A stretch of DNA of 64,000 bases from Phaeosaccion multiseriatum (lineage: Eukaryota; Ochrophyta, other classes): the NCBI GenBank assembly GCA_965112735.1, contig OZ218958.1, forward strand, positions 1,674,001 through 1,738,000. Reading direction: 5' to 3'. Numbering within the stretch: position 1 is the first letter of the stretch; every line of letters begins with the position of its first letter. The position numbers were made by a program, and so were the translations under genes. The notes below the pieces were generated by a model. It was not told where the DNA came from. It saw only the letters and a program-made list of their open reading frames with translations, and ran no database searches. Shown here piece after piece: positions 11,527 through 24,556 of the stretch.

Positions 11527-12015
11527 GTCGAAACCCTGCTGCTGCAGCCCCTCCATCGCCCTCACTCCCCCTTTGGCCCTCGCTGCTGTCGTGGGCAGGC
11601 AGGACCAGGGGGGCCGCAAGGAGCAAGGATGGAGTCCTGAAGGGTCTTGTGTCTTGGCCAGGCCCTGGCTGGCCTGCCTGCTGGACCTCATTCGCTTGCT
11701 TGGGCGTCAAGTCGTAAGGCAAAGTCCGAACGAGGCCCTCTCAAGGCAAGCACCTCCCGCTCCTCTTCTCCTGCTCCCGTGCTCCCTTCCGCTGCCATCG
11801 CCGCTGCCGTCGCCATGACGCCATAAAGAAGGAGGAGGAGGAAGGCTTGTTTTGTTGGCAGTGTCGGACTCGCTGCTGCTACTGACTGCCGGCTGCGCCG
11901 GATGTCCCCTCCTCTTCCCCTTGGCTGGGCAACGCGGCAGGGGGGGGATGCTAGAGACACAAAAACACCTCCAATGTACTTCCGCCGGAGCGAAGCAAAC
12001 ACCCTCCCCCCCCCC
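11527..12015. other. Spacer downstream of VPS41
   Basis: No convincing coding sequence. It presumably contains the 3' UTR of the minus-strand VPS41 gene, whose stop codon is at 12016-12018. Homopolymer C runs (about 11939 and 12006) are the only features seen. Confidence 0.5.
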
Positions 12016-12952
12016 TCAGCCGGAGCAAATCATACAGTCCATTGGGGCTCCCCTGCCCTTGGTGCGGATACTCAGCAGCGGCTTTCTGCGTGGCCCTTCC
12101 CTCCCTCCACCACCGCCACCACCACCACCGCCACCACCACCACCGCCTCCGCCGTCGTCCCTACCCCCCACCATGAGGCAATGTGCGTGGAAGCTGTGCC
12201 CGCATTTGAACACGTAAAAGCCTTTCCGTCCGTCCGTCCCGACGTACGTACAGAGCAACCAAAAGTATTTTGTGTGTCAGTTACGTTGTGTCAAGCATTT
12301 CGTCAAGCAGGCAGAGGGGGAAAGACAACACAATGTCCACTGCGATAAAGAAGGGAAAGGGCAGGCAAAGGCTCTGTGGATCGCCTTACATACTCAAAGC
12401 ACACTCACAAGTCACCCACACACGCACCCACACACGCACCCACACACGCACCCACACACGCACCCACACACGCACCCGCGGTTTCATTCTTGGACAGCTT
12501 CGTTCCCAAGGGCCCGCGAGAGAGGGGATTTCGGCACATGTGGTAACAGCACACCGCTCCGTCGCCCACGCGCAGGGCTTTGCGTTGTCCCTACGCGGAT
12601 AGGCACAAACAGAGGAGGTACAGACAATGGCATCGATATCGATGTCGATTTTTGACATGGACGTCGACGAAGACATCAACACAGCGGAAGCAAAGGGGAG
12701 ACAGAGATGGGGTCAGGAGGGGAGAATCGTCACACGTTCGGTTGGAGAGAAAGAGAGATAGAGCAGAGAGCAGAGAGAACAGAGAGAGACAGAGAGACAG
12801 AGACAGAGAGAGAGAGACTGACAGAGAGAGATAGAGCAGAGAGAAGAGAGAAATAGAGCAGAGAGAAGAGAGAGAAAGAGAGATAAGAGCAGAGAGAAGA
12901 GAGAGTGTGTGAGAGAGAGAGTGAGAGCGAGAGAGAGAGAGAGAGAGAGAGT

Positions 12953-12984
<32 letters not shown>

Positions 12985-15900
12985 GTGAGAGAGAGAGAGA
13001 GTGAGAGCGAGAGAGAGAGAGAGAGAGAGTGAGAGCGAGAGAGAGAGAGAGAGTGAGAGAGAGAGTGAGAGAGAGAGTGAGAGCGAGAGAGAGAGAGAGA
13101 GAGTGAGAGCGAGAGTGAGAGCGAGAGAGAGAGAGAGAGTGAGAGAGTGAGAGCGAGAGAGAGAGAGAGAGTGAGAGCGAGAGAGTGAGAGCGAGAGAGA
13201 GTGAGAGCGAGAGAGTGAGAGAGAGAGTGAGAGCGAGAGAGAGTGAGAGAGAGAGAGAGAGAGTGAGAGAGAGAGTGAGAGCGAGAGAGAGTGAGAGCGA
13301 GAGAGAGAGAGAGTGAGAGCGAGAGAGAGAGAGAGAGAGAGAGAGAGTGTGTGTGAGAGAGAGTGAGAGCGAGAGATTCCGATGGTACCTGAGTTAGTCT
13401 TCTCAGCTGCGCGAGGGAGTCCTCCTTGAAAACGTTGGAGCACTTCTCGTGCTGACTCAGTTGGACCGCCAAGTCACTGGGGCCAGCAGGGAGGCATATG
13501 GGCATTAGGGTGTGAGGGTGTGAGGGGGTGAGGGAGAGGGAGGGAGGGGGAGGGACAAGACGGGGGCAGGCTTTACTTTAATTGATCTGCTTGACGGTTG
13601 CGATGGGGGGATTCGGTTGGGCACTGGTTTCTGACAAAGGGAAATGGAGGTCGAGCAAGAGGGGAGGGAGGGACCTGCGCAACCACGGGTGACTGGAAAC
13701 CCCCCTCGAAGAGTTGCTTCACATCAACCAACTACCCCTTGCGTTCCCTCTGTGGGTCAGTGTATCCATCCATCCATCCCCAGCGTCTAGTTGCTTCAAT
13801 CACCGTACTCCGAGCTCAGAAGCTCTTAGTACATACACGTCCATGCAGAGTGTCCTTTCATCAAACTTGCCCTCCTTCCCCACCCACCCACCCAGCCCCA
13901 GCCCCATATGCTTGCAATCTTATCATCTGCTAACCTGGTGATGTGCATGAGTTTAGTTTTGAGCTCGCTAATGTTCATGCCCTCCGGTACTCTGCCGATG
14001 AGCTCCCCCACGTCGACGTCGTAGTAGCCCGCGTACTCCAACAGACCACTCAGAAAGGCCTCGTCCTAAGGCCATGTTAGACATCCAACGTGTCGTTTGA
14101 GGAGAGGGGGAGGGAGGGACGGAAGGGAGGGAAGAGAGTAACGGAAGGGAGCAGCACAGCACACAGAGAAGAGTGGTAAGAGACCGAGACAGAGAGAGAC
14201 AAAACAGATGGATAGATGGATGGATAGATATATGGATAGATAGACGGATGGATAGATGGATAGATGGATAGATGGATAGATGGATAGATGGATAGATGGA
14301 TAGAGAGAGAGGTGTGACGCGCGAGGGGAAGGAAGTGCCCAAGTAAGTCCCTCACCTCACCTCACCTCACCTGGAGAGAGAATTCAATGAGGCGATCCCA
14401 CAGCCTTTTCTTGGAGCTGAGCTCACTCTGACTCTCCACGAACTCCATCGCACGGCGGACGTTTCGGACCTGGGCACCCCGGGGTTAGGGGGGGGAGCGA
14501 AGGAGAGCGAAGGAGAAGGAATGGGAGGGAAGGAGAGGGAAGGAGAGCGAAGGAGAGGGAAGGAGGGGGAAAGAGACGGAAGGAGAGGGAAGGAGAGGGA
14601 AGGAGGGGGAAAGAGAGGGAATGAGAGGGAAGAAGGGGGAAGGAGAGCGAAGGAGAGCAAGGAGAGGGAAGGAGAGGGAAGGAGACGGAAGGAGAGGGGA
14701 GAAGGGGGAAGGAGAGCGAAGGAGAGCAAGGAGAGGGCATGAGAGGGAAGGAGAGCGAAGGAGAGCGAAGGAGAGGGAAGCGTGTAAGCCAATCATCTAT
14801 CCATGCCATTGCCCTGCCTGAGCGAACGCTCCATCAGCCGTGTCTGCCTGCCTGACTCCCTGACTCACTGACTGACTGACTGACTGACTGACTGACTGAC
14901 TCACTGACCCACTGACTACTGACTAACTGTGATTGACTGATTGACTGACTCACTGACTGACTGACTCACTGACTGTCTGACTACCCGACTGACTGACTGA
15001 TTGACTGATTGACTCACTCACTTAACGACTCACAGACTGATTTACTGACTGACTGACCCACTGACTCACTGACTCACTGACTCACTGACCCACTGACTGA
15101 CCTTTTCCATGAGTATGAACAGAGCCCTCTCCGCTCCGCCAAGCTTGCCCAGCAGATACACCATCTCGTCGTAAAGGGGCGGCGTCCGCGCCTCACATGC
15201 CCTGATTCATTCATGGAAGGATGGCAGTGGATGGGGGCAGCAAGCAAGGGCGCAGGCCCGCCACGGCGGCACGGAAAACGTAATTATATATATATTAACG
15301 TAATTATATATATATATTATAATAATTAAAATAGTTAGGACTCGACTCGAGGGGGGAGGGGGAATGATCTCCATTCTTTGTTACGGTACTCCCATCCTCT
15401 CCCACCGGGCCTCATCCACTGCCATATCTGAGACATCCATTCCCATCCTCTGCCATCCCTCTCTCTGCCCTGTCCACAGCCACCCCTCTCTCCGCCGCAT
15501 CCACTGCCATCCCTCTACCCTCTCATCTGATAGGTACCTCCCTCCCCTCCTCTGTATCACCAACTCTCTCACCTGAGGGCGGCGTCCAGTGGGGCGTGGC
15601 TGGTGCCCTGCAAGAAGCTCAGTAAGGCGCTGCGGTAAGGAGGCTCCCTGCCAGGTCGGAAAGAAGGCGCGAACTCTGCGAGCAGGCTTGCGTGCAGCGT
15701 GTGGACCGAGGCATACTCCTGCGGGGGAGGAGGAGAGGGGAGAGGGGAAGTTAGGAAGGAGGAGATGAGAGAGGCCAGCAAGCAGCAAGGTAGGAAAGGA
15801 AGAAGGAAGCACAAAAGGAAGCCAAGGGAGGAGGCAAGGAAGCACAGCATAGGCGGAGTGATGAGAGGGAGGTGCGGCAGGCAGGCAGGCAGGCAGGCAG

Positions 15901-16410
15901 GTAGCCAGAGAGGGAGGGAGGCAGGGAGGGAAAGAGGAAGGGAGGGAGAGAGGGATGGAGGGTCGGAAGGAGGGAGAGGGGAATGAAGGGAGGGAGGGAG
16001 GGAGGGAGGAAAAGAGAGAGGAATGAAGGGTGGAAGGAGCGAAGGGGGTTTCTCGTTTGCCATTAACTCGCCGGCAGAGGCCAGTCATGCTCAATCCCAC
16101 TCCGCCGCATTTCGGTCCGGTCGGAGAAAGAGAAAGAGCAAACTGTCTCAACTGGCCCCTCCCAGCCCCCCCTCTTTCCATTCCCTATGCTCTATCAAGA
16201 CAAGCTCTATGCCCATTCGCCGCCTTTACCACTGACCTTCGTGTTGTAAAGCTCCGGGACTTGTGTGGACAGGAGGTTGAGGTACCAATGTTGGACATCT
16301 CTCCTACCCGCCGTCGCCAACTATGAGTGGGTCGTGTGGCGTGGGTAGCACAGGCGTGTGGGGATCGGAACACGAGAATGAAATGATTTACAGCAGGATG
16401 GAGACGTACA

Positions 16411-16452
<42 letters not shown>

Positions 16453-17761
16453 GAGGGAGAGAAATGAGTTTTGAGTTCGAGTGGGGTGGCGACCACACGA
16501 AGGAGAGAAAAGGCTCTGACGGTATCCGGGTAGGGCGTTCGTTGACAGTGCGTTACACACCGTACATAAGCTTACGTACCTGCTTGACGACGGAGGCAAC
16601 GGGGATCTTGTCCACGTATCGGACGAGAAGCCTGCCTGCCCGCCTCCTGAGGGGTGGAGGAGGAGAGAGGGGAGGGGAGGGAGGGGAGGGAGGGAGAGAA
16701 ATGAAGGGAGGAAGGGAGGAAAGAAAGGAGAAGGGGAGGTAGGTAGGTAAGGAGGAAGGGAGGGAGGGAGGGACGGAGGGAGGGGAGGGGGTGAGGGAGG
16801 GGAGGGGAGGAAGAGGAAGGAACGAAGGAAGGGAGGGAGGGGGGTTGGAAGGCAGGAAGAGAGGAGGGAGGTGGTGGTAGTACAGCTGTCAACAGCCGCT
16901 GGAAGATGTTGTCAAAAGGTAAGAAGATAAAAGGGTCTGGGAACGCAGCACCAGAAGGAGGAGTAACCCTAAGGAGCGGGAGGGGTAAAGGCACACACCT
17001 GCCCATACAAACACACGCAAACATATACACAAACACACACAAACATACACGCAAACAAACGCACGCACACGCACACGAACACCCACCCACCTGGAGAGCT
17101 GGATGAGTCGCGGAACCTGCCCTACCACTTGTGCCCACAAGCTCTCCCTCTCTATGAGCTCAAACACGTGCCCAAACTCAAACTGCTCCTCCTCCTCCTC
17201 CTCCTCTCCCTCCTCCTCCTCCTCCTCCTCCTCCCTCTCCTCCTCCTTTCCCTCCTCTCCCGCCCCCTCCCTCTCCTCCTCTCCCTCCTCCTGTCCCTCC
17301 TTCTCTTCCCCCTGCTTCCCCTCCTCCGCCCCCTGCTGGGCAAGGAGCAGGTACACGTCAACTGCCCTGCTGAACTGGCGATCCAACATGAGCAACTCCG
17401 CTTGTGCGGCGAGGAGGTGTGAGTCTTCCTTGCGGGCCAAAGCCGCCTCTATCCTCGACACTATCGTGGAGAGACTGTACAGCTCCTTCTGTCCCGTCCG
17501 TACAGGAGGAGGGGCGAGGGAGGGGGAGGGAGGGGGGGTGGGTGGGTGGGAGGGTAGTGGGGGGGGTGGAGAGGGGAGGAGGAGGAGGAGGAGGAGGAGG
17601 AGGAGGAAGAGGAGGAGGAGGAGGAGGAGGAGGAGGAGGAGGAGGAGGAGGAGGAGGAGGAGGAGGAGGAGGAGGAGGAGGAGGAGGAGGAGGAGGAGGA
17701 GGAGGAGGAGGAGGAGGAGGAGGAGGAGGAGGAGGAGGAGGAGGAGGAGGAGGAGGAGGAG

Positions 17762-17792
<31 letters not shown>

Positions 17793-20700
17793 AAGGGGGG
17801 GGGGGGTCGAGAGTGGGGTTCTCAGCTCTCCGAGGAGTATGGGTCACAGATGGGTTGACAGATAACAACGACCGAAGGAAGGACCTTGCACGCATGATAC
17901 TCATACGTGTAGGACCAACACGCGTACCTCTGTCCCCGGCTGTCTGTTGCCCATACCACTACCGCTCCTGCTACTACTACTGCTGCTTCTAATGCTGCCA
18001 AAGGAGGCATCGTCGGGTTTGGGATGTCCCCACTTCTTGACGGTTCGAAGGAAGAGGGGAGGGTGTTGCAGCAACAGGTGCTCCAAGATCATCTCGTACA
18101 CCGCCGAGGGAAGTAGCTGCAGCAGTTGGTGATACAGCAGCAAGGTCGGCAGGCAGGCAGGCAGGGAAGAAGGAGGGAGTGAGGGAGTAGGGAGTGAGTG
18201 AGTGAGTAGGTGAGCGAGCGAGCGATTGAGTGAGTGAATGAGTGAGCGAGTGAGTGAGTGACTGAGGCAAGCAAGCAGATGTTTGTGTGCAACGCTTAAA
18301 TGAAAAGGGCCCAACACAACAAATGATAGCCCCCTCTCCCCCCTACCCCCTCTCTCCCCTCCCCCTCTCCCCCCTACCCCCTCTCCCCCCTACCCCCTCT
18401 CCCTCCCCTTTTATCTTACCGGCGTTCCGTGCGCCTGTCCCACAGGAACAAAGGGTGTAACGGCTTTGAGCTGTCGGTGCTGCGCAAAGGCGTATATCCA
18501 CCTCTCCCACGCCGTTGAGTCGTCAAGGAGGAGGGAAGGGCACAGTGACGCGGCCTCGTCTGTTACAGGGGCAGCAAGGAGGGGGGTGGAGATGGGAGTG
18601 GGGGGTGCAAGTGGGAGTGCGGGTGGGAGGAGGTGAAGCGGGCAAGGAGAGAGAGAGAGACAAGAGGCCGGAGAAGAAAGGACGAGTGAGTGAGTGAGTG
18701 AGTGAGTGAGTGAGTGAGTGAGTGAGTGAGTGAGGGAAAGAGTGTGGAATGGAAGGAAGGGAGGAAGGAAGGACGGAGGGAGGAAGGAAGGAAGGAAAGA
18801 GGGAAGGAAGGAAGGAAGGAAGGAAGGAAGGAAGGAGGGAAGAAAGGAAGGAAGGGAGGGAGGGAGAGGAAGGAAGGAAGGAAGGGAGGAAGAAAAGGAC
18901 GGAGGGAGGGAGGAAAGAAGGGACGGAAAGAAAACCACACCACTCGAGGCTCGTACGTACCAAATTTGCCCTGTGCGAAGAGCTGGCCAAGGTAGGATTC
19001 CACAAGATCTTGCCACACAAAGCGCCTGTGGAGGCAGAAAGTGGGGTGAGTGGGCATCCAGCAAGTGGGGGTGAGTGGGTACCCAGAAGGTGGAGGTGAA
19101 TGGGTGGTGGTGAGTGGGTACCCAAAGGACGGAGCGTCAGCAAAGGTGCAGTTCAGTGGGCGTCTCCAGAGGGCAGGAAGGTGTGGGACAGACAGACATG
19201 GTGCAGCGCTGCTGCTGCTGCTGCTGCTGCTGCACTATTTCTGCTGCTGGTGCTGCTGCTGTATCACCAACTGCTGCTGCTGCTGCTGTAAGTAAAGTGG
19301 ATGGAATTGTCTGACTAATCCCAAATCACCGCACATGTGGAGGATACGCATGTGGAGGATGCCCATGGTGCAACCAGAGCCGCCCTGCCTGCCCCTGCCC
19401 TGTCCTGCTCTGCCCTGCGCTGCCCGGCCCATATGCCTGTCCTGCCCACTAGATTACCACTGCTCACCTCAGGAGCTGCCTGTTGGCCGCCGCCGCTCGA
19501 ATGGCTCCGGCAAAGTCGCCCTTGGCCACACTCCACGCCACTCTGTCGTCCGCATCTCGCCCTCGAGCCACGACGATCTCACTCGGCGACGCAATGAAGA
19601 TAGCAGGAGGGTCTGCCTTTGTAGAGCTTGTATCACCACCACGACCACCAGCACCAGCACCACCGCCACTCCCATCGCTGCTGCTGTTGTTGTTGTTGTT
19701 GTTGCTGTTGTTGCCGTTACTTTTGCTGTCGGTCAGCCCTCTCCTTGCCCGTCTTTGGTGCGTGGCGGAGGAGGAAGACCAGGTGGAGCTCCGGAGCATG
19801 TAACTGTTGACATTTGAGGTACGCCAGTGGGCGAGGGGAAGCTGATCTGCCGACCGCAGCTCGCCTGAGCACACACACACACACACACACACACACGCAA
19901 GGACACGTAAGGGCACATAAGGGCACTCAAAGGCGTACGAAGCACGCACCCACGCACCCACGCACACACGCACACACGCACCCACGCACACACGCACACA
20001 CGCACACGCGCACACACCCAACCACGCACCCACGCACACACGCACACACACACACACACACGCGCACAACCTCCATTCCATTTACCGCCCCATACCGAAC
20101 GAATGCACACGGGTGGTAGAAGCAGGCATATCAGCAGGCACAAAGTAGGCAGGCATATGGGCAACACGAGCAGCCATATGGGCAACAGGGCAAGGGGCGG
20201 GGATCGCGATGGGACAATCGAGCAAAGCGACACAAGAGCCTGCCTATATGCCTGGACTAACAAGAGTCTAAGCTGTGATCTCGACTGGACTGAGTTGAAA
20301 CTGAACTGGGCTTGGCAAACTGAAGCGATATGTATGTATGTGTATGTAGTGCCCTCAAATCTTTCCCGCCCTGGAGCGCAGCCGCACCCACACAACACCC
20401 ACCTGTCGCCCGACCTAGCAGCTGTACCTCCGGCTCCAGCACCTCAAACGCCCCCCCCCCCCCCTCCTCCTCCTCCTCCTCCTCCTCCTCCTTCTAGCGT
20501 CCGCCTCCCCCCCACCTCCTCCTCCTCATTCCACACGGTGACATACCCCAGCACCACAAGTGTGTCGGCGTCGAAGGGCGACACCCCACACAGTTGGCAA
20601 TCCGTTCTCCATTTGGCGACGATCTCCCCTACTCGCACGGCTCGAACCGCCGCACTGGGTCTGAGGTGCAGGGAATGGGCTGCCTTGTGAGGGAGGTCCT

Positions 20701-21703
20701 TGCCGGAGGAGGATAAGGACGAGGAAGGGGGGGGGGGGGCTTCCCGCAAGACCTGCTGGCCCAAGAGAGAGAGAGAGTCAGGGCGAGAGGGAGAGGAGGG
20801 GAGAGAGGGAGAGAGAGAATCAGGGACGAGAGAGGAAGAGAGCGAAAGAGGAGGGGGGGGGGGAGGAGGGAGTCAGAGAGAGGGAGGCAGATGTACGCAA
20901 GCCGGAGGGAATCACAGCTGCTAGGCAGCTGACAAGCAGTGTCCGACTTGTTCCACTTTTCCGCACCGCCTCACCTTCCAACTGAGATGTCTGCTCTCGC
21001 TGCTGGGGTTGCAGCATACCGGATCCTCCTCCTGCTCCCACTGCCCCTGCTCCTCTAATGCCCATGTGTGTGGCCTCGTCTTCGCCGCCCAGCGTGCGGA
21101 TCTGTGTTGCACACATACATGCACATACACGGCACATACACATACATGTATGGGCATGAGAGAGCTGGACAACGCGTTGGTGAGGATAGACTGAGGGCTG
21201 GTCCGGCAACCAACCAACCAACCCACCAACCAGCCAACCATCGAACCAACCAACTGATCAACCCACCAACCACATGACCCAATCCGACCCAACCCAACCC
21301 ACCCACTAAACCAATCTTCCTCCTCCTCCTCCTAACCTGAACCAGCATCACGGTGTCTCCCCATGCGATGATGAGTTGGTTATCGTCCTCCCACAACAAA
21401 TGACAGCGACACTGCTCCTCCCCCTTTGGGCCTGCCCCCGCTCCACCTCCTCCTCCTCCTCCTCCTCCTCCTCCTCCTCCTCCTCCTCCTCCCCCTCCAC
21501 TCGTCCCTTGGCGTGCTAGGCTCGACTTTGGCCGATCGATGAAGCAGATACGCTCCTCAGACTCCACGTCGATGACCTTAACAAAGTGCTCGTTCGACCT
21601 GTGGTGTTGTCGACAGAGAGAGATGCCGGAGAAGGAGGAGGGAGGGGGGGAAGTTTACTGCTCCGGTGTGTATTGCTCGATACACACAAACACACACACA
21701 GAC

Positions 21704-21740
<37 letters not shown>

Positions 21741-22926
21741 CCCACACACCCACTCACCCACTCACCCACTCACCTACATACCCATCCATCCGCCGCCCAC
21801 CCACGCGACCTCCCCCACAAACGCACCCATGAACGCACGCACCCACCCACCCCGCCCGCCCACCCACCTTTCCATACCCACACACCACGCCCACCCACCC
21901 ACCCACCTATTCATACCCACCCAACCACCCACCCAACCACACTCACCAGGCCACGAGCGACCCCCTCCACGCGATGTCGCCGATGGTGCCCTCTCCACTG
22001 TGCAGGACTTGGGACGCTTTGGAGAAGAGACCCTTTCTTTGGAGCACCAACTGCCCTGCCTCACCCCCACATAGGAAGCTCCTCTCTCGCTTGCGTCCGT
22101 ACAGCGGGTCGAGGCGGACGGAGTTGATCGCGCCTTCGTACTGATACAACTGCTGACGATCGGTGGTGCCTCCTGTCGCCGCCCCCCCCGCGCCCCCTCC
22201 TCCTCCTGATCCTCCTATCCGTCCGCTGGGTAAGCTTCGCTGACTTGCTGACGAGACGAGCCTTCTCTTGTCAGCACCACTGGTCACAAAGCCCTCTCCG
22301 TATTGGTCCTTGCTGCTGCCCGCTACTCCGTCGCGTCGCAGGCTGGACACAACTACTCGACCGCCCTCGCAACAGCTGCCCATGTACTCCCCCGACGCGT
22401 CGATACTGATGCAGTTGATGGCACTGGTGTGGGGGTGCAGAACCCGTTGGATGTTGCCTCGCATGTCAGACAAGAGAACTCTTCCACTAACCGTCCCGAT
22501 GGCAATAAAGGCATCGTTGATGGCAATGTGCGTGAGAGAGTCTCCTCCCTCCGCAGTACCTGATACTTCCGCCCCTCCTCCTCCTCCTCCTCCTCCTCCT
22601 CCTCCTCCTCCTCCTCCTCCTCCTCCTCCTCCTCCTCCTCCTCCTCCTCCTCCTCCTCCTCCAGCTGCTGCTGGTGGTCTTGTACCATAGTCTTCTGTAC
22701 CTATCGCCTCACCTACGCCCGAGCGCATGCGCTGATACTTTAGCAAAGGCTCCTCTTCCTCCTCCTCCTCATCATCCTCGTCATCTTCATCCTCCCCATA
22801 CACTTGGCCGCCGTCTTTCCCTTCCACATGCCCGCCTCCCGCCCCGAGCTTTCTTTCCTCATCACGGCGCGGCTGTGGAAACTCTCTCCCAACGGCCGTC
22901 GCCATCCCCATCTGATGCCTTCCCAA
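12016..22926 (-). CDS. VPS41: VPS41, HOPS tethering complex subunit
   Basis: Seventeen exons, transcription order: 22926-21947, 21598-21337, 20752-20403, 19864-19468, 19025-18961, 18559-18420, 18116-17928, 17488-17091, 16646-16580, 16320-16237, 15718-15573, 15201-15102, 14469-14371, 14065-13935, 13476-13389, 12590-12476, 12221-12016. Apart from one base in exon 3 the phases agree; about 1271 residues. VPS41 is a HOPS subunit that tethers late endosomes to vacuoles. The acidic N-terminus ending PLLKYQRM, the WD40 repeats (INCISIDASGEYMGSCCEGG, SGEGTIGDIAWRGSLVAW), RVGEIVAKWRTDCQLCGVSP, the clathrin-repeat core (ASPSEIVVARGRDADDRVAW, LLVRYVDKIP, QHWYLNLL) and a C-terminal RING-H2 (CCYHMC, FKCGHSFHAHC, CMIC) follow the family order. 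Poly-Gly and poly-Glu runs enlarge the loops. The start at 22926 is the first in-frame Met; the Met six codons downstream is an alternative. Confidence 0.9.
12735..13373. repeat. (GA)n / GAGAGTGAGAGC array in VPS41 intron 15
   Basis: About 640 bp of purine-only GA repeats with periodic GAGAGC and GAGAGT variants (CT-rich in the transcript). It lies between VPS41 exons 15 and 16. Confidence 0.95.
14197..14310. repeat. GATG/GATA tetranucleotide repeat in VPS41 intron 13
   Basis: Mixed GGATAGATGGATAGAT units in the intron between exons 13 and 14. Confidence 0.9.
14466..15101. repeat. GGAAGGAGAG and ACTG arrays in VPS41 intron 12
   Basis: Two different arrays fill one intron: a degenerate 9-12-bp GGAAGGAGAG-type array (about 14495-14785) and a tetranucleotide ACTG/GACT array (about 14860-15100). 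Confidence 0.9.
15552..15565 (-). repeat. Dispersed 18-mer motif, partial copy
   Basis: Reads AGTTGGTGATACAG on the minus strand, eight bases inside VPS41 intron 11, whose donor starts GTGAGAG. It shares this context with 41119-41130. Confidence 0.6.
17578..17790. repeat. (GGA)n array in VPS41 intron 7
   Basis: About 70 GGA triplets with rare GAA interruptions in the intron between exons 7 and 8; CCT-rich in the transcript. Confidence 0.95.
18124..18141 (+). repeat. Dispersed 18-mer motif, full copy
   Basis: AGTTGGTGATACAGCAGC. On the VPS41 (minus) transcript the complement forms the 3' end of intron 6, six bases before its CTGCAG acceptor. Confidence 0.75.
18685..18930. repeat. (GAGT)n and (GGAA)n arrays in VPS41 intron 5
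   Basis: Adjacent GAGT tetranucleotide (about 18685-18733) and GGAA-type (about 18748-18930) arrays in the intron between exons 5 and 6. Confidence 0.9.
19255..19272 (-). repeat. Dispersed 18-mer motif, full copy
   Basis: Complement of AGTTGGTGATACAGCAGC, embedded in CTG repeats inside VPS41 intron 4. Confidence 0.75.
20451..20464. other. Homopolymer frame break in VPS41 exon 3
   Basis: A run of 14 C (G in the transcript) shifts the frame by one base. Upstream the frame reads ...VTVWNEEEE...GGG; downstream FEVLEPEVQLLGRAT is needed to keep phase with exon 4. Thirteen bases would restore the frame. A sequencing or assembly slip is the likeliest cause. Confidence 0.65.
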
Positions 22927-23392
22927 TCAGGAGAGGCCACCCCCCCTTTTCTCGTCGTACGCCTTCTTCTGCTGCCTCTGCCCCCCTTGCTGTTGCTGCT
23001 GCCTCTCCTTGTCCTCGCCCTCCTCGTTTTGGAATCCCACCATCACCTCTCACGTTGTATGCATCCTATCGTGCGTTGGATGGGTCCACTTGAGGGAGGG
23101 TTCGCCTGGGGGGGGGAGCGCCCTACCTATCTTGACTGTCTTCGCTAGCCGCAATCTCCGACTCTCAAAGTAAGAGAAAAGGTGTAGGTGGTAGAGATGC
23201 AGCGAACATGCGGTAAGCAAGCGATCTAGCTCGGACAGGAGAGGAATAGCCAAAGGAGAGGGGGGAGATGTTGGGCGAGAAGGGAAAGCGTCGCCAAAAA
23301 GTTGGATCATCAACAGTTCCTCCTGTGGCACTCCATAGATGGCACTTAATGATGTAATAGGCTCCATTACTTGCTTTTTTTCTCTTCAAGAG
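22927..23392. promoter_or_regulatory. Divergent intergenic region VPS41 / F-box-cyt b5
   Basis: 466 bp between the two start codons, which face away from each other, so it must hold both promoters. It contains an inverted copy of dispersed repeat B (23333-23351). No TATA box was identified with confidence. Confidence 0.5.
23333..23351 (-). repeat. Dispersed repeat family B, inverted copy
   Basis: Complement reads CATTAAGTGCCATCTATGG, matching the core of the copies at 7143 and 48422. Confidence 0.7.
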
Positions 23393-24493
23393 ATGACTAC
23401 GGGCTGTCCAGTAGCAGCAGAAGAAGCAGCAGCAGGAGACGTACATGAAGCTCACTTTAGTGTCGCCATGGTTTTGCTCCTCGCTTTTTTCTCTCTGTGG
23501 ATGTCCCTGGCGATCAATACAATGTTCGCCCATTCCACGTCCGTGTCTCGCTTCCCCTTCACCTCCCAACCACTTCGGCTGGCGTGGAAAGTAGTTTCAA
23601 GGAGGTGGGAGGCAGTGCGGAGGGGGGCAGGAGCAAAGGGAAAGAAGGGGGAAGGACGGGGCGGCTGGGCGGGCGAGAAAGATGGTAGCGGCAACAACAG
23701 GAGCAGAGAGAGCCGCGAGAGCAGCGAGAGCAAAGGGAGGGCGGGCTGTGTGCCATGTATGATGGATGGAGGAGAGGGGAACGAGCTCGGTGGAGACGCT
23801 GCGAGTAGAGTGCTTTGTCTGCCAGAGACTTGGTTCGAAGTGTGCCTTTTTCTCAGGGCGGCGGACGTGGTTCGCTTGGCGGCAACGTGCTCCGCGCTTT
23901 GCTCTGCGGGCAGCCAGAAGAGACTTTGGAAGAGGCTTGAGGTCAGAGACTTTGGCCTCCCTCGGGGGGAAACTTCTCTCTTGGAGGCGGAGGGCTGTCG
24001 TAGCCGAACTTGGCCAGAGGGGGAGGCTGGAACAGAGACAAGGAGGGGCGGCGTTGGTACGACTCGCTGGCGAAACGCTTACCTGGCAAGAGCCGAGCAG
24101 TGGCCCTTGGAGCTCTTGCGGCGCCTTCAAGGGGGGGAGAGTTTGCCGCTACCCCGTCCCCGCGCTGCAGAGCCTCCTGCCCCGGCCACAGGAGGAGGAG
24201 GAAGAGGAGGAAGACGTGGTGCTCTTGCTGTCGTAGGAGGCGAGGAAGGGGAGGAGGAAGAGGAGAGCGTGTCTGTGTCTCCAGGAGCAGCTGGTGATAC
24301 AGCAGCAGCAGCAGCAGCAGCAGCATCAACAACCAGAGCAGTTGGTGACACGGTATCCACAGCAACAGGAAGGCCCTGCGTGGTAGTGCTACATGGTGAC
24401 GTGTACGATCTCAGCTCTTTCTTGCACGACCACCCGGGGGGGGCAGACATCCTGCTGGTGAGTGTGACGGGCGCACTCACATGCACATACACA

Positions 24494-24556
<63 letters not shown>

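Noticed and set aside
12591-13505. 304-codon minus-strand Leu/Ser ORF
   Set aside because: Translation of the GA array in VPS41 intron 15; dinucleotide repeats have no stops.
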